NCBI GenBank assembly: GCA_028681135.1
Contig: JAQUJC010000023.1
Span: 1-44,052, forward strand
Direction: 5' to 3'
DNA: 44,052 bases
From: Kiritimatiellia bacterium
GTDB lineage: Bacteria > Verrucomicrobiota > Kiritimatiellia > CAIQIC01 > Lenti-01
How positions within the stretch are numbered: the stretch's first letter is position 1; each line of letters begins with the position of its first letter. The notes below the pieces were generated by a model. The model was given only the letters and a program-made list of their open reading frames with translations. It searched no databases and was not told where the DNA came from. Both the position numbers and the translations under genes were made by a program. This document shows positions 7,194 through 15,832 of the stretch, one piece after another.

Positions 7194-8339
7194 TTGAAAC
7201 CCATCCGAACCATTTCCATCCTCATGGCCCTGGCCGTTGCCCCGCTGCCACACGCCAGGGCGATTTTCGACGAATGGGAACTCGACTATGACATGCTGGC
7301 GGAGTCCGGTCAGAAGATATTCGAGCAACTGGCCCCGGCATCCGTGCAGGAATCCTTTCGATTCTACACCGCCGACGAAATCAAATCCACGTTTGGCCCC
7401 ATCCAACAGGCGCTGGACGGCAGCAGTCTCGAGGCGCTGGCCGATCTCCAGCCGCGCGCGCGCCAAACCCTAGATTCCTTGCGTGCCAATCCCGAAACTC
7501 AGGCCACTGCCGACTGGCTGGAAGCCCGCATGGATTTTTTTGAAATGGCCGCCGAAGTCCAGCAAGCCATTCCGGCACCCCGGGTGCCCACGCCCCCCCC
7601 GGGGCCCGCACCCGGACCACCGCTGATTCCTCATCCCACGCCTTTGCGGCCCGCGCTGATCCCCCATCCACAAGAGCCCGATACGTCAACCCTGCCGCCG
7701 CATCCAACCTTGCCCCAACCGACGCTGATTCCGCACCCAACCGAGCCGACTGCCCCCCCGCCCCCCCCGCCCCCCCCGCCCACGACCCGCCCCGGCGTCG
7801 CGCCCGCCCCGCTCGACAAGGCGCGCAACCGCTACGTCGAAAGTCGCCAGGCCTGGGTGCGTAAGCTCGCCAAGCGCCCAGCTCCTGCCCGCGCCGCCGC
7901 CCTGCTGCCGGACCTTAAGCGTATCTTCCGCGAGCAGAGCATCCCACCAGAGCTGGTGTGGCAGGCCGAGGCGGAGTCCACCTTCAACCCTGCCGCCCGC
8001 AGCCCCGTTGGGGCCGTCGGCCTCTATCAGTTCATGCCCGCCACCGCCCGCGAGTATGGCCTGAGCCTCTCGCCAGTGGATGAGCGTCTCGACGCCATGA
8101 AAAATGCCCGCGCCGCGGCCCGTTACCTGAAATATCTGCACGGACGCTTCGGCAACTGGCCACTCGCGCTCGCCGCCTATAACTGCGGACAGGGCCGAGT
8201 GTCCAAAGCCTTAGCGGCCGCCGGCGGCACAACCTTCGACGACATCCACGACCGGCTCCCCGCCGAAACCCGCATGTATGTCCCCAAAATCGCCGCCCTG
8301 CTGCACATTCGCGAAAAAACCGACCTCGATCGCCTGTAA
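7194..8339 (+). CDS. secreted lytic transglycosylase (SLT domain)
   Basis: A 381-residue protein that would cleave peptidoglycan glycan strands in the periplasm. It has an N-terminal signal peptide (residues 1-23, MKPIRTISILMALAVAP...), a helical region (25-125), a proline-rich linker (126-205) with three LIPHP repeats and a nine-proline run, and a C-terminal SLT domain (about 243-375). The catalytic Glu is E261 in AEAESTFNP, followed by GAVGLYQFMPATA and ALAAYNCGQGRV, all family hallmarks. The start is TTG at 7194, which gives a basic signal-peptide N-terminus. The nearest upstream ATG is in another frame and soon stops. The linker may let the enzyme reach across the wall layer. Confidence 0.9.
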   Translation: MKPIRTISILMALAVAPLPHARAIFDEWELDYDMLAESGQKIFEQLAPASVQESFRFYTADEIKSTFGPIQQALDGSSLEALADLQPRARQTLDSLRANPETQATADWLEARMDFFEMAAEVQQAIPAPRVPTPPPGPAPGPPLIPHPTPLRPALIPHPQEPDTSTLPPHPTLPQPTLIPHPTEPTAPPPPPPPPPTTRPGVAPAPLDKARNRYVESRQAWVRKLAKRPAPARAAALLPDLKRIFREQSIPPELVWQAEAESTFNPAARSPVGAVGLYQFMPATAREYGLSLSPVDERLDAMKNARAAARYLKYLHGRFGNWPLALAAYNCGQGRVSKALAAAGGTTFDDIHDRLPAETRMYVPKIAALLHIREKTDLDRL

Positions 8340-8373
8340 CTCGCACCACCCCTCGCCACAAAACTCCTTCCTG

Positions 8374-8453
8374 CCAAGCATGATACAGCGGATTCTAAAA
8401 TTCATGGGCTGACCCCTTTTGGCCAAAAGGGGTCAGCCCATGAATTTTAGAAT
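8374..8453 (+). repeat. 80-base repeat with a 62-base perfect palindrome, copy 1
   Basis: Positions 8392-8453 form an uninterrupted perfect palindrome (arms of 31 bases, centre GGCC) beginning ATTCTAAAATTCATGGG and containing CTGACCCCTTTTGG. An 18-base lead CCAAGCATGATACAGCGG (8374-8391) belongs to the unit, because it recurs at 22353-22370 with two changes. The unit encodes nothing. It could fold into a very stable hairpin and stop transcription after the transglycosylase gene. GGGGTCAG-type arms are common in REP elements mobilised by RAYT (IS200-like) transposases; no such gene is in the window. Confidence 0.9.
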
Positions 8454-8602
8454 TTGGCCGATGGTGGCTTCGCCTAGGGTGTTCACGCTGCACGTTTACC
8501 TATCAGGCACATTTTTTTCTCCATGATGATGAGTCATACAAAGCACATGGGGCGCGGCTGGATTTTTTTAGGGGGCAAATTTTGGGGCATGGCTTTCTGT
8601 TG

Positions 8603-8631
8603 TTGCGCGGCCCTTGTGCCTTTGCTATAAT
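8603..8631 (+). promoter_or_regulatory. promoter of ygeW
   Basis: TTGCGC (8603-8608) and a perfect TATAAT (8626-8631) are 17 bases apart. They stand 30 bases before the ygeW ATG. A second TATAAT lies at about 8640 but has no matching -35. Confidence 0.5.
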
Positions 8632-8661
8632 TATTGTTTGTATAATCATTAGGAGGAAAAA

Positions 8662-9996
8662 ATGACTGCTATTCAAATGCTGCAAGCCATTAAGAAACTG
8701 AATGCCAGCCTATACGGCCAAGATTTCTTGCTGACGTGGGACAAGACGCTGCCCGAACTCAAACTCATCCTGCAGACCGCGGAGCTGCTCAAGCGGCTCT
8801 ATGAGACCAATGTGTCGCTGCGTGTATTCGACAGCGGCCTGGCCATCTCCAACTTTCGCGATAATTCCACGCGCACGCGGTTTTCGTTTGCGTCTGCCAG
8901 CAACCTGCTAGGCTTGGCCGTTCAAGACCTCGACGAAAGCAAATCACAGATTGCCCACGGGGAGACGGTTCGCGAAACGGCCAATATGATTTCGTTTCTG
9001 ACGCAGATCATCGGCATTCGCGATGACATGTACATCGGCAAAGGCCACACCTATATGCGCGAAATCGGGGAAGCCCTTGACGACGGGTTCGCGCAAGGCG
9101 TCCTAGCCCAACGCCCGGGCATCGTCAATCTGCAATGCGATATCGATCATCCCACCCAGAGCATGGCCGATTTGGCTTGGCTCAAGGAGCACTTCGGTTC
9201 CTTCGAGGCCCTGCGCGGCAAAAAGCTTGCGATGACCTGGGCCTACAGCCCTTCCTATGGCAAACCCCTGTCGGTGCCCCAAGGCATCCTGGGCCTGATG
9301 ACCCGCTTCGGCATGGATGTCACCCTCGCCCATCCGCCGGGATATGACCTCATGCCCGAGATCGTCACGTTGGCCCGCAAGCAGGCCAAGGAAAGCGGCG
9401 GCTCATTCAAGAAGGTCGCTTCGATGGAGAAAGCCTTCGCCGGTGCGGACATTGTCTATCCCAAGTCCTGGGCATCTTATGACGTCATGAAGAAGCGCAC
9501 CGATCTGTATGCCAAGGGTGATCAGGCTGGCATTAACCGACTGGAAAAAGCCTGTCTCAAGGAGAACGCCACCCACAAGGACTGGGAATGTGATGAGGCC
9601 AAGATGAAGCTCACCCAGAACGGCGACGCCCTCTACATGCACTGTCTGCCCGCGGACATCACCGATATCTCCTGCAAGGCCGGCGAGGTCTCTGCCTCTG
9701 TCTTCGAAAAGTACCGCATTCCCACCTATAAGGAAGCGAGTTACAAGCCATTCGTGATCGCGGCCATGATGCTGACCAACCGCATGGAAGACATTACCGG
9801 CACGCTTGGCGAACTGATGGGTTATCCGATGGAGCGCGTCCTCGACGTTGCATCCCTGCCCAAGCCCTTAACCAAGAAAACGGCGAAAAAGGCCAAAAAG
9901 GCTACGGCGAAGAAACCGGCCAAGGCACCCGCCGCCAAGGCGGTAAAGAAGCCTGCCGCAAAGAAAGCTGCTGCAAAAAAGGCTAAGCGGAAATAA
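8662..9996 (+). CDS. ygeW: YgeW-type knotted carbamoyltransferase with histone-like Lys/Ala tail
   Basis: Residues 1-395 match the YgeW branch of aspartate/ornithine carbamoyltransferases along their whole length. The carbamoyl-phosphate motif is STRTR (69-73), followed by KSQIAHGETVRETANMIS, a long conserved QCDIDHPTQSMADLAWL segment, and the HCLPAD motif (about 328-333). The physiological substrate of YgeW proteins is not firmly known; in enterobacteria they sit in purine-degradation clusters. The enzyme is followed by an added tail (401-444) with about 19 Lys in 44 residues, in AKK and PAAKK repeats like histone H1 tails. E. coli YgeW has no such tail. The gene has its own promoter, an AGGAGG site and a strong terminator, and argG is not adjacent. 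Confidence 0.88.
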   Translation: MTAIQMLQAIKKLNASLYGQDFLLTWDKTLPELKLILQTAELLKRLYETNVSLRVFDSGLAISNFRDNSTRTRFSFASASNLLGLAVQDLDESKSQIAHGETVRETANMISFLTQIIGIRDDMYIGKGHTYMREIGEALDDGFAQGVLAQRPGIVNLQCDIDHPTQSMADLAWLKEHFGSFEALRGKKLAMTWAYSPSYGKPLSVPQGILGLMTRFGMDVTLAHPPGYDLMPEIVTLARKQAKESGGSFKKVASMEKAFAGADIVYPKSWASYDVMKKRTDLYAKGDQAGINRLEKACLKENATHKDWECDEAKMKLTQNGDALYMHCLPADITDISCKAGEVSASVFEKYRIPTYKEASYKPFVIAAMMLTNRMEDITGTLGELMGYPMERVLDVASLPKPLTKKTAKKAKKATAKKPAKAPAAKAVKKPAAKKAAAKKAKRK

Positions 9997-10015
9997 TCAC
10001 GCTCTGCGCTTGAAC

Positions 10016-10047
10016 AAACGCCGCCCGTTAACGGGCGGCGTTTTTTT
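10016..10047 (+). terminator. rho-independent terminator after ygeW
   Basis: A perfect inverted repeat, AAACGCCGCCCGTT / AACGGGCGGCGTTT, followed by seven T, 20 bases after the ygeW stop. The stem is 14 bases with almost no loop. Confidence 0.92.
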
Positions 10048-10818
10048 GCTTCCCTAACCACCAGCAGCCAAAATCCGCGGCAGCCGGTTAAACCACAGAG
10101 GGCCGCAGAGATTCACAGCGGAAAGTTATGGGTTGATGGTCGTTGGGGAAAACAGACCTGATTCACCCACGGGTCAAGCCCGTGGGGGTCTGAATGGTGG
10201 CTCGCTCTCCATGCGTAAAATCCGTGCCCTCCGTAGCCCGGCTATTCATCTTTTTCATTGGATAGTGAATATTCCTTGTTGAATATTGAATATTGTCTCC
10301 CTCTCCCCTCCCTCTTTTCCTCTCCCTCTCTGTGCCCCTCGGTGGCCCTCTGTGGTTAAACCGGCTTTCTTCCTGCTTTCCTGCTGTTTCCTGTTTTCCT
10401 GCTAAATTCCCCCTCCGCTCCCTGCCTCTTTGCGCCTTCGCGTCTTGGCGTGAAACCGGCTGGTTAATCTGTTCATGAGTTCTTGAGTTCAGATTTATCC
10501 CTGGCTCCCCCACCTTCCCCCATTCGTGTCCATCAGTGTTCATCCGTGGTTAAATTCTCTTCTTTGGTTGCGGCTCTGCCGCGCTGTGCCCATCTGTGAA
10601 ATCGAGTCATCCATGGTCAGCTCTTGCAGCGGGTTCGGTCTCCTGCCTCACGTCTACCGTCTACTCCGTTAGCCGCTCTGTTTTATTTATTTGCTTTTCC
10701 CTGGTACTGTGTGCGACAAGGTACTGTGTTACGCACGGTACCAAACCTGCGACCCAATAATTGGGTTAAAAGATTTCAGGGCTGGGGCGCGGCGGAAAAC
10801 GTAAATAATGCAAGCGAC
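10048..10818. other. 770-base spacer built from several short-period repeat modules
   Basis: I see no real gene. The spacer is a mosaic of modules, each with an 8-10 base internal period and most edged by TTTAACC or TTTCAC on one strand. They are 10089-10121 (+, CCACAGAGGGCCGCAGAG), 10264-10295 (GAATATT-rich), 10321-10360 (-, CACAGAGGG type), 10366-10405 (-, GCAGGAAA type), 10418-10456 (-, CGCCAAGACGCGAAGGCGC), 10520-10555 (-, GATGAACACTGATGGACAC) and 10578-10606 (-, CACAGATGGGCACAG). The open frame across the minus strand here is translated repeat and not a convincing protein. The PadR control region lies at the right end. Confidence 0.65.
10703..10742 (+). promoter_or_regulatory. repeat cluster upstream of padR, possible operator
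   Basis: GGTACTGTGT occurs at 10703-10712 and again at 10720-10729 (17-base offset), and GGTACC closes the block at 10737-10742, inverted to the first bases. GTGCG and CGCAC also face each other. The block lies 77 bases before the padR start. PadR proteins usually repress their own operon through such inverted sites, so autoregulation is plausible. The motif is not the classic ATGT-N8-ACAT form. Confidence 0.4.
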
Positions 10819-11175
10819 ATGAACGGCAATACATCCTATATCGCTCAGTGGATGACGCAGATCCGGCGGGGCTGGTTGGAAACCTGTATTCTCAACCTAC
10901 TGGCCGGTGAGGACATTCATGGCTACGGACTCCTGCTGCGCCTGCGCCACATCCCCGGTCTGGGCATTTCTGAAGGCAGTCTTTACCCCCTCCTGTCCCG
11001 GCTGCGGTTGCAGGGGCTTATCGTCGTTCGCCGTCTCGAGGAATCCCCCGACGGCCCCCCGCGAAAGGTCTATGGCCTCACTCCGCGCGGCCGCCAGGTC
11101 CTGGCCCTGATGAATCGTCATTTCGACGTGATGACACGCCAACACCAACTCGCCCAAAACTGGAGCGCCCCATGA
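10819..11175 (+). CDS. PadR-family transcriptional regulator
   Basis: A 118-residue winged-helix regulator. Family features are the RGWLETCILNLLAGEDIHGYGLLLRL helix pair, then the recognition segment GISEGSLYPLLSRLRLQGLI and the wing KVYGLTPRGRQVL. I use the ATG at 10819 (MNGNTSYIAQWM). The open frame extends upstream but is repeat-like. The stop overlaps the ATG of the membrane VIT/VWA gene by 4 bases. PadR genes coupled to a membrane protein gene are a recurrent arrangement in which the partner is thought to sense the signal, and the regulator probably controls that pair. Confidence 0.88.
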   Translation: MNGNTSYIAQWMTQIRRGWLETCILNLLAGEDIHGYGLLLRLRHIPGLGISEGSLYPLLSRLRLQGLIVVRRLEESPDGPPRKVYGLTPRGRQVLALMNRHFDVMTRQHQLAQNWSAP

Positions 11176-13793
11176 TCTCTTGGACCCCCCAAGCCCTTTC
11201 TCTATTCGAGCGTCGGTGCGAAGAACGCCGGAACGCCCTGTGGGCACTCGGCGCCGACCCCGACGAAGTATTCGCCGACTGGAAGGCCCTGATCGACACT
11301 CATGCGGCGGACGCCAGAGCATCCACCGTGAGTGCCGACCGAGTGCAAACCGAGTTGGAAATTCTACTGGTCGACACTCCGTCCGCCCTGGACCCGCCCG
11401 CTACCCTGCCTCCGGCGGCACCTTCGACTTCCGCCTTTCGGATTTGGTTTGGCCGGAGTACGACCGTCATGCTGTGGCTTCTCGGAGTGATCCTGCCACT
11501 CGGGGTCATCCTCTTCGAAGGGCTGGCGGGCTTGTGCGCTGAAATTCTGTTTGACCCTATGCCGACCTGGTGGCATGTGCTGCTGATCACCCTCGTGCCC
11601 ATTGCCAATGCCGCCGCGTTGCTGACCGGTTCACGCGCGCAAACCGTGGACACGGCACATCCGCGTCTGCGCTGGACCGGCATGGCCAATGGGCTGGCTA
11701 TCGGCATCAGCGCGTTCTATGCTCTACAGTTTGCGCTCGTCACGCCTTTTGCCGTCCTGGCCATCATCTATTTTGGCATCGGGCTGATCCCGCTTGCCCC
11801 CCTCTTCGCCTTCCTCTGCGCGGTGGCCCTGCGCACCCGGTTACGCCGCGCGCGATTTCTAACGGATGTCCCACCGCCCGCCGCTTGGTGGAAAACAGCC
11901 CTCCCGGTCTTTCTGCTGCTGCTGCTGCTGGCCCTGCCGCGGCTCATGGTTCCGGTCTACACCCCCCAGGTCAACGACACCGATCCCGCCGTCCGCGCCC
12001 GCGCGACAACTCTCCTGAGGACCTTCGGCAGCCGGGACCTGATGCTCCGCCGCTGTTACCGGCCGAATGTCAACATGGATTTCTTTTCGCTGCTGTTGAG
12101 CGGCTCGTTCCGCCTTGGCCAGACCACGTCTCGCACCGAAGCACAAACCACCTATTACCGCGTCACGGGCACACCCTATGACGCCGTGCCCCCGCCACGC
12201 CTTAAGGGGCTACGCGGGCAAGACCTGATAGACTCTGACTGGTTGGACCCGGCTCTGGGCGGCGAGCGCGTTTCGGCGCGCATCCGTAATCTCACGCTGG
12301 CCCAATCGCGGCTTGATGGGCGAGTGGATACGGCCTCGGGCATCGCCTATCTGGAATGGACGCTGGAATTTCGCAATGCCTCGAAAACGCAACGCGAAGC
12401 GCGCGCGCTGATTGAGTTGCCGCCGGGTGCGGTTGTTTCGCGCGTCACGCTTTGGATCAACGGCGAACCCTGCGAGGCCGCCTTTGGCGGACGCTCGCAG
12501 ACCCGCCGCGCCTATCAGCAGATTGCGGTGCGCCAACGCCGCGATCCGGTGTTGGTGACGACGGCCGGGCCGGACCGAGTCCTGCTCCAATGCTTCCCCG
12601 TGCCAGTTGATGGCGCCATGAAAACCCGCATCGGTATCAGCGTGCCGCTGGTCGTCCCCGACGCCACCCAGGCCGAAGCCGCCTTACGGCTGCCCATTTT
12701 TGTGGAACAGAATTTCACGGCCCCTGCCGACCTGCACACAACGGTCTGGCTGGAAAGCGACCAACCCGCTGTTGGCGGTGCCGCCACCCCGCTCCAGGTG
12801 AGCAATAGCGATCCGTTTTCCATTCGCGGTAAGATTCCAGCGAACGCGGCTGGCCCGGCGGCATTTTTGCGCCTGCCGCTGGCCCATCCCTACCCGCCCA
12901 TCGCCGCTCGCGATTCGCGCCTGCCCGACGGGCTCGCCATTCTCCAGACCCTCGACCCACCGACAGCCCCCCCCGCCTTTCCCGAGACCCTGGCCATCGT
13001 TATTGATGGATCCGCCCGCATGCGTGATTACCGGACCCACATGACCGAGCATATTTTCGATTTACTCCCCGATGACATGAGGGTTTGCACCTTCATCGCT
13101 CGCGATGAAACCGAGGTCATTGAAGGCAAGCCGCCTGAGCGCCTGCGTTTTGTCGGCGGCTGCGACAATGGCCCCGCCTTGGCCCGCGCCGCCGAATGGG
13201 CTGTAGAAAACGGCCAGGCCCCCATTCTGTGGCTCCATGCCGCCCAGCCCCTCGCCTCCCTCGAACTGGAAGCGCTGCGCCAACTCGCCGATTTCTCGCG
13301 CGGAACCGTGGTGATTCATTCCCACCAGTACGGTCCGGGCGCCAACCGTATTGCTGAACAACTCGCCGACCTCGATATTATCCGCCCCCTACCCGTGATG
13401 GGGAACGACGCCGCTGACATCATCGACCACTTGCAGCACAAGGCCGCCCACTGGAGCCGCCGGCAGATCGCTAGCGACGAACGCCCTGCCGCCACCGCCC
13501 CAGGCTCCACGCATATTGTACGGCTATGGGCCGCGGACGAAATCAAACGGCTGTCCGCCCCCCTGCGCAAGACCGGCCATGACGACGCCGTGGAACTCGC
13601 CCGCACCTTCCAGCTCGTCACTCCGGTTTCCGGTGCCGTCGTCTTAGAAACGGCCGCCCAATATCAGGCTCACGACCTGAAACCGGCTGACCCCGCCTCC
13701 ACCCCTGGGATCGTCCCTGAGCCCGCCACCGGGTTGCTCCTGCTGCTGGGCACCTCGTTGCTGCTCGCCTGGCGTCGGCGTACCCGAACCTGA
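11172..13793 (+). CDS. membrane protein with VIT and VWA-like domains and PEP-CTERM tail
   Basis: An 873-residue protein. Residues 1-50 are a short helical domain that may be a PadR-partner sensor, by inference. Residues 97-260 hold about five membrane segments. Residues 370-500 match a VIT domain (ARALIELPPGAVVSRVTLWING, then FGGRSQTRRAYQQ). A VWA-like fold starts near 605, but its metal site reads IDGSARM where DxSxS is expected, so metal binding is doubtful. The C-terminus VPEPATGLLLLLGTSLLLAWRRR is a PEP-CTERM signal, which exosortase systems recognise. It resembles the large PEP-CTERM integral membrane proteins of exosortase-bearing bacteria. No exosortase gene is in the window. It is probably co-translated with padR. 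Confidence 0.78.
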   Translation: MISWTPQALSLFERRCEERRNALWALGADPDEVFADWKALIDTHAADARASTVSADRVQTELEILLVDTPSALDPPATLPPAAPSTSAFRIWFGRSTTVMLWLLGVILPLGVILFEGLAGLCAEILFDPMPTWWHVLLITLVPIANAAALLTGSRAQTVDTAHPRLRWTGMANGLAIGISAFYALQFALVTPFAVLAIIYFGIGLIPLAPLFAFLCAVALRTRLRRARFLTDVPPPAAWWKTALPVFLLLLLLALPRLMVPVYTPQVNDTDPAVRARATTLLRTFGSRDLMLRRCYRPNVNMDFFSLLLSGSFRLGQTTSRTEAQTTYYRVTGTPYDAVPPPRLKGLRGQDLIDSDWLDPALGGERVSARIRNLTLAQSRLDGRVDTASGIAYLEWTLEFRNASKTQREARALIELPPGAVVSRVTLWINGEPCEAAFGGRSQTRRAYQQIAVRQRRDPVLVTTAGPDRVLLQCFPVPVDGAMKTRIGISVPLVVPDATQAEAALRLPIFVEQNFTAPADLHTTVWLESDQPAVGGAATPLQVSNSDPFSIRGKIPANAAGPAAFLRLPLAHPYPPIAARDSRLPDGLAILQTLDPPTAPPAFPETLAIVIDGSARMRDYRTHMTEHIFDLLPDDMRVCTFIARDETEVIEGKPPERLRFVGGCDNGPALARAAEWAVENGQAPILWLHAAQPLASLELEALRQLADFSRGTVVIHSHQYGPGANRIAEQLADLDIIRPLPVMGNDAADIIDHLQHKAAHWSRRQIASDERPAATAPGSTHIVRLWAADEIKRLSAPLRKTGHDDAVELARTFQLVTPVSGAVVLETAAQYQAHDLKPADPASTPGIVPEPATGLLLLLGTSLLLAWRRRTRT

Positions 13794-13805
13794 CAATCGC
13801 GCGGC

Positions 13806-13866
13806 TCTCGCCCCCCCCCGGCTTTCGTGCCTGGGGGGGGGGGCTGCGAGTGCTCCCCCCCCCCCC
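13806..13866. other. cluster of long C and G homopolymers with hairpin potential
   Basis: Within 60 bases there are runs of 9 C (13811-13819), 11 G (13833-13843) and 12 C (13855-13866). The first two face each other as CTCGC(C)n...(G)nCTGCGAG and can form a hairpin after the VIT/VWA gene. It may stop transcription before recN. Long runs like these are prone to slippage and to sequencing error. Confidence 0.6.
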
Positions 13867-13952
13867 GTGCGGCGGGTAATAAAAATAGAACAAGCTGTGG
13901 TTCCACAACTCCCCTCTTTCCCGGCCAGCGGCTTTGCGCTATCCTGTCGCCC

Positions 13953-15623
13953 ATGCTAACGCTGTTGAGAGTGAAAAATCTCGCGCTGGTCGAAGATGCC
14001 TCGGTGGCCTTCCAACCCGGACTGAACATAATCACCGGCGAAACCGGCGCGGGCAAATCCATCTTGATCGGTGCGCTATACCTGCTGCTCGGCGAGCGGG
14101 CCACGACATCGGCTGTGCGTACCGGCGAAGCCCAGTGCGTCGTCGACGCCACCTTTCGCCTGGAAGACCCCCGCGTGGTTGATGCCGCACTGGCCGAGGC
14201 CGGTCTTGATCCCTGCGAAGACGGACTGCTGATTCTGCGGCGCATCGTCAAGGCTGCCGGCGGCGGCCAGGCATTTGTCAACAATACGCCCGTCACATTG
14301 CCGCTTCTAAAGCGGCTGGGTGCGGGGCTGGTGGACTTGCACGGCCCGCACGATCACCAATCCCTTTTCCAGCCCGCCTGCCAATTGGACATTCTCGATG
14401 CCTTCGCCAAAGCCGACAAGGAACGCGCGGCCTACGCCACCACATTTGAGCATTGGCAGGCACTCCTCGCCCGACGCGACGAGTTGTCCGCGGATGTGGG
14501 CGACCTCGATGCACAGATCGATTTACTGTCCTATCGCGTCAAGGAAATCGACGACGCGGCACCCGTTGCCGGCGAAGAGGAGGAGGTTCGGAGCGAGCAA
14601 CAGACCGTCGGCCACGCCCAGCGCATCCTTGAACTAGGCCAGATGATCGTGCAGGCGGCCAGCGAGGACGATGCCTCGGCGCTATCCATTCTTGCCCCCG
14701 CGCGTAAGGCGCTTGACGAGCTGGCCCGCCTGATGCCCGCCGCGCAGGACTGGTCCCGCGCCCTGCGCACCCATACCGACGCCATTGCCACGCTATCGGC
14801 CGCCATTCAACGCGAACTGGCGGACATCGATGGTGACCCCGCGCGGCTGGAATGGCTCGATACCCGCCTGGCCACCTACGACAAGCTCAAGCGCAAATAT
14901 GGCGGCAGCGTCGATGACATCCTCGCCACCCGGGACACCGCCCAGGCCAAACTGAACGACTTACAAAACCGGGATCGTCAGAAAGCCGACGTCGAAAAGG
15001 AGATCGCTGCCGCGCAGGACGAGTTGCAGCAACGGGGCCTTGCCCTGCGTAAACGCCGCGAGGCCGCCGCCAAGAAACTCGCCCCGGCTATTACCGCTGA
15101 ATTGAAAGCGCTGGGTTTCGAGCACGGCGCCTTCGCCATCCAGCTCCAGCCGGCAGACCCGCCCGCCGCCCGCGGAATCGACCGCGTGGAATTCGGCTTC
15201 GCGCCGAATGTCGGTGAACCACTGCGCCCCTTGCGCGCCATCGCCTCCTCCGGTGAAATCTCGCGCGTCATGCTGGGCATCAAGGTTGTCCTGGCCGAGG
15301 CCGACCAAATCCCCCTGCTGGTATTCGACGAAATTGACGCCAACGTCGGCGGCGAAACAGCCCATGCGGTTGGACGCAAACTCGCCGAGACGGCCCGGCG
15401 GTGCCAGGTGGTCGCCATCACTCATCTTCCTCCTGTCGCCGCCTGCGGCACCCACCAGTTTGCCGTGCGCAAATCAGTGGCCGCCGGCCGTACCCTTACC
15501 GAGGTTCTTCCGCTGAGCCCCGCCGAACGTGTCGAAGAAATTGCCCGCATGTTGGGCGGACGCGAATCCACCAGCGTGGCCCTGCGCCACGCCGCCGAAT
15601 TGCTCGCCGCCGCCCTGTCCTGA
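13953..15623 (+). CDS. recN: DNA repair protein RecN
   Basis: A 556-residue SMC-like ATPase for double-strand-break repair. Walker A is GETGAGKS near residue 33, after the typical N-terminus MLTLLRVKNLALVEDASVAF. Coiled-coil arms occupy the middle. The C-terminal half of the ATPase has SSGEISRVMLGIKVVLAEAD (signature) and LLVFDEIDANVGGETA (Walker B), then QVVAITHLPPVAACGTHQF. The length matches the family. I use the ATG at 13953; the open frame further upstream runs through the homopolymer cluster. No clear ribosome site is visible. I see no SOS-type operator. Confidence 0.95.
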   Translation: MLTLLRVKNLALVEDASVAFQPGLNIITGETGAGKSILIGALYLLLGERATTSAVRTGEAQCVVDATFRLEDPRVVDAALAEAGLDPCEDGLLILRRIVKAAGGGQAFVNNTPVTLPLLKRLGAGLVDLHGPHDHQSLFQPACQLDILDAFAKADKERAAYATTFEHWQALLARRDELSADVGDLDAQIDLLSYRVKEIDDAAPVAGEEEEVRSEQQTVGHAQRILELGQMIVQAASEDDASALSILAPARKALDELARLMPAAQDWSRALRTHTDAIATLSAAIQRELADIDGDPARLEWLDTRLATYDKLKRKYGGSVDDILATRDTAQAKLNDLQNRDRQKADVEKEIAAAQDELQQRGLALRKRREAAAKKLAPAITAELKALGFEHGAFAIQLQPADPPAARGIDRVEFGFAPNVGEPLRPLRAIASSGEISRVMLGIKVVLAEADQIPLLVFDEIDANVGGETAHAVGRKLAETARRCQVVAITHLPPVAACGTHQFAVRKSVAAGRTLTEVLPLSPAERVEEIARMLGGRESTSVALRHAAELLAAALS

Positions 15624-15832
15624 TGCGCGCGTGCCGCTTGCGGCCAGCCCCATCGTGCTTCCGAGTCCCGCCCCCTCACGCATCAGAAATTGCAGGCAAT
15701 ATTGAATTTTATGCTGCTCGGGAACCTCCACTGTGCTAGTATGCAATGTCGGTTGCAGTGAAGATATCAGTGTGCTTGCGCACTCTGATGCAGGCCTTTG
15801 TTTCTCATCCGGCAGAAAAAGGACCCGGGTAC

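Larger units (their letters stand above)
8340..8661. other. 322-base spacer before ygeW
   Basis: No gene. It holds the 80-base palindromic repeat (8374-8453), then a low-GC stretch ending in the ygeW promoter and an AGGAGG ribosome site 6 bases before the ATG at 8662. I see no further structure. Confidence 0.6.

Noticed and set aside
10163-10543. 126-codon open frame on the minus strand in the repeat spacer
   Set aside because: It is translated repeat modules (NTDGHE, RQDAKAQR and similar) with low complexity and no ribosome site.
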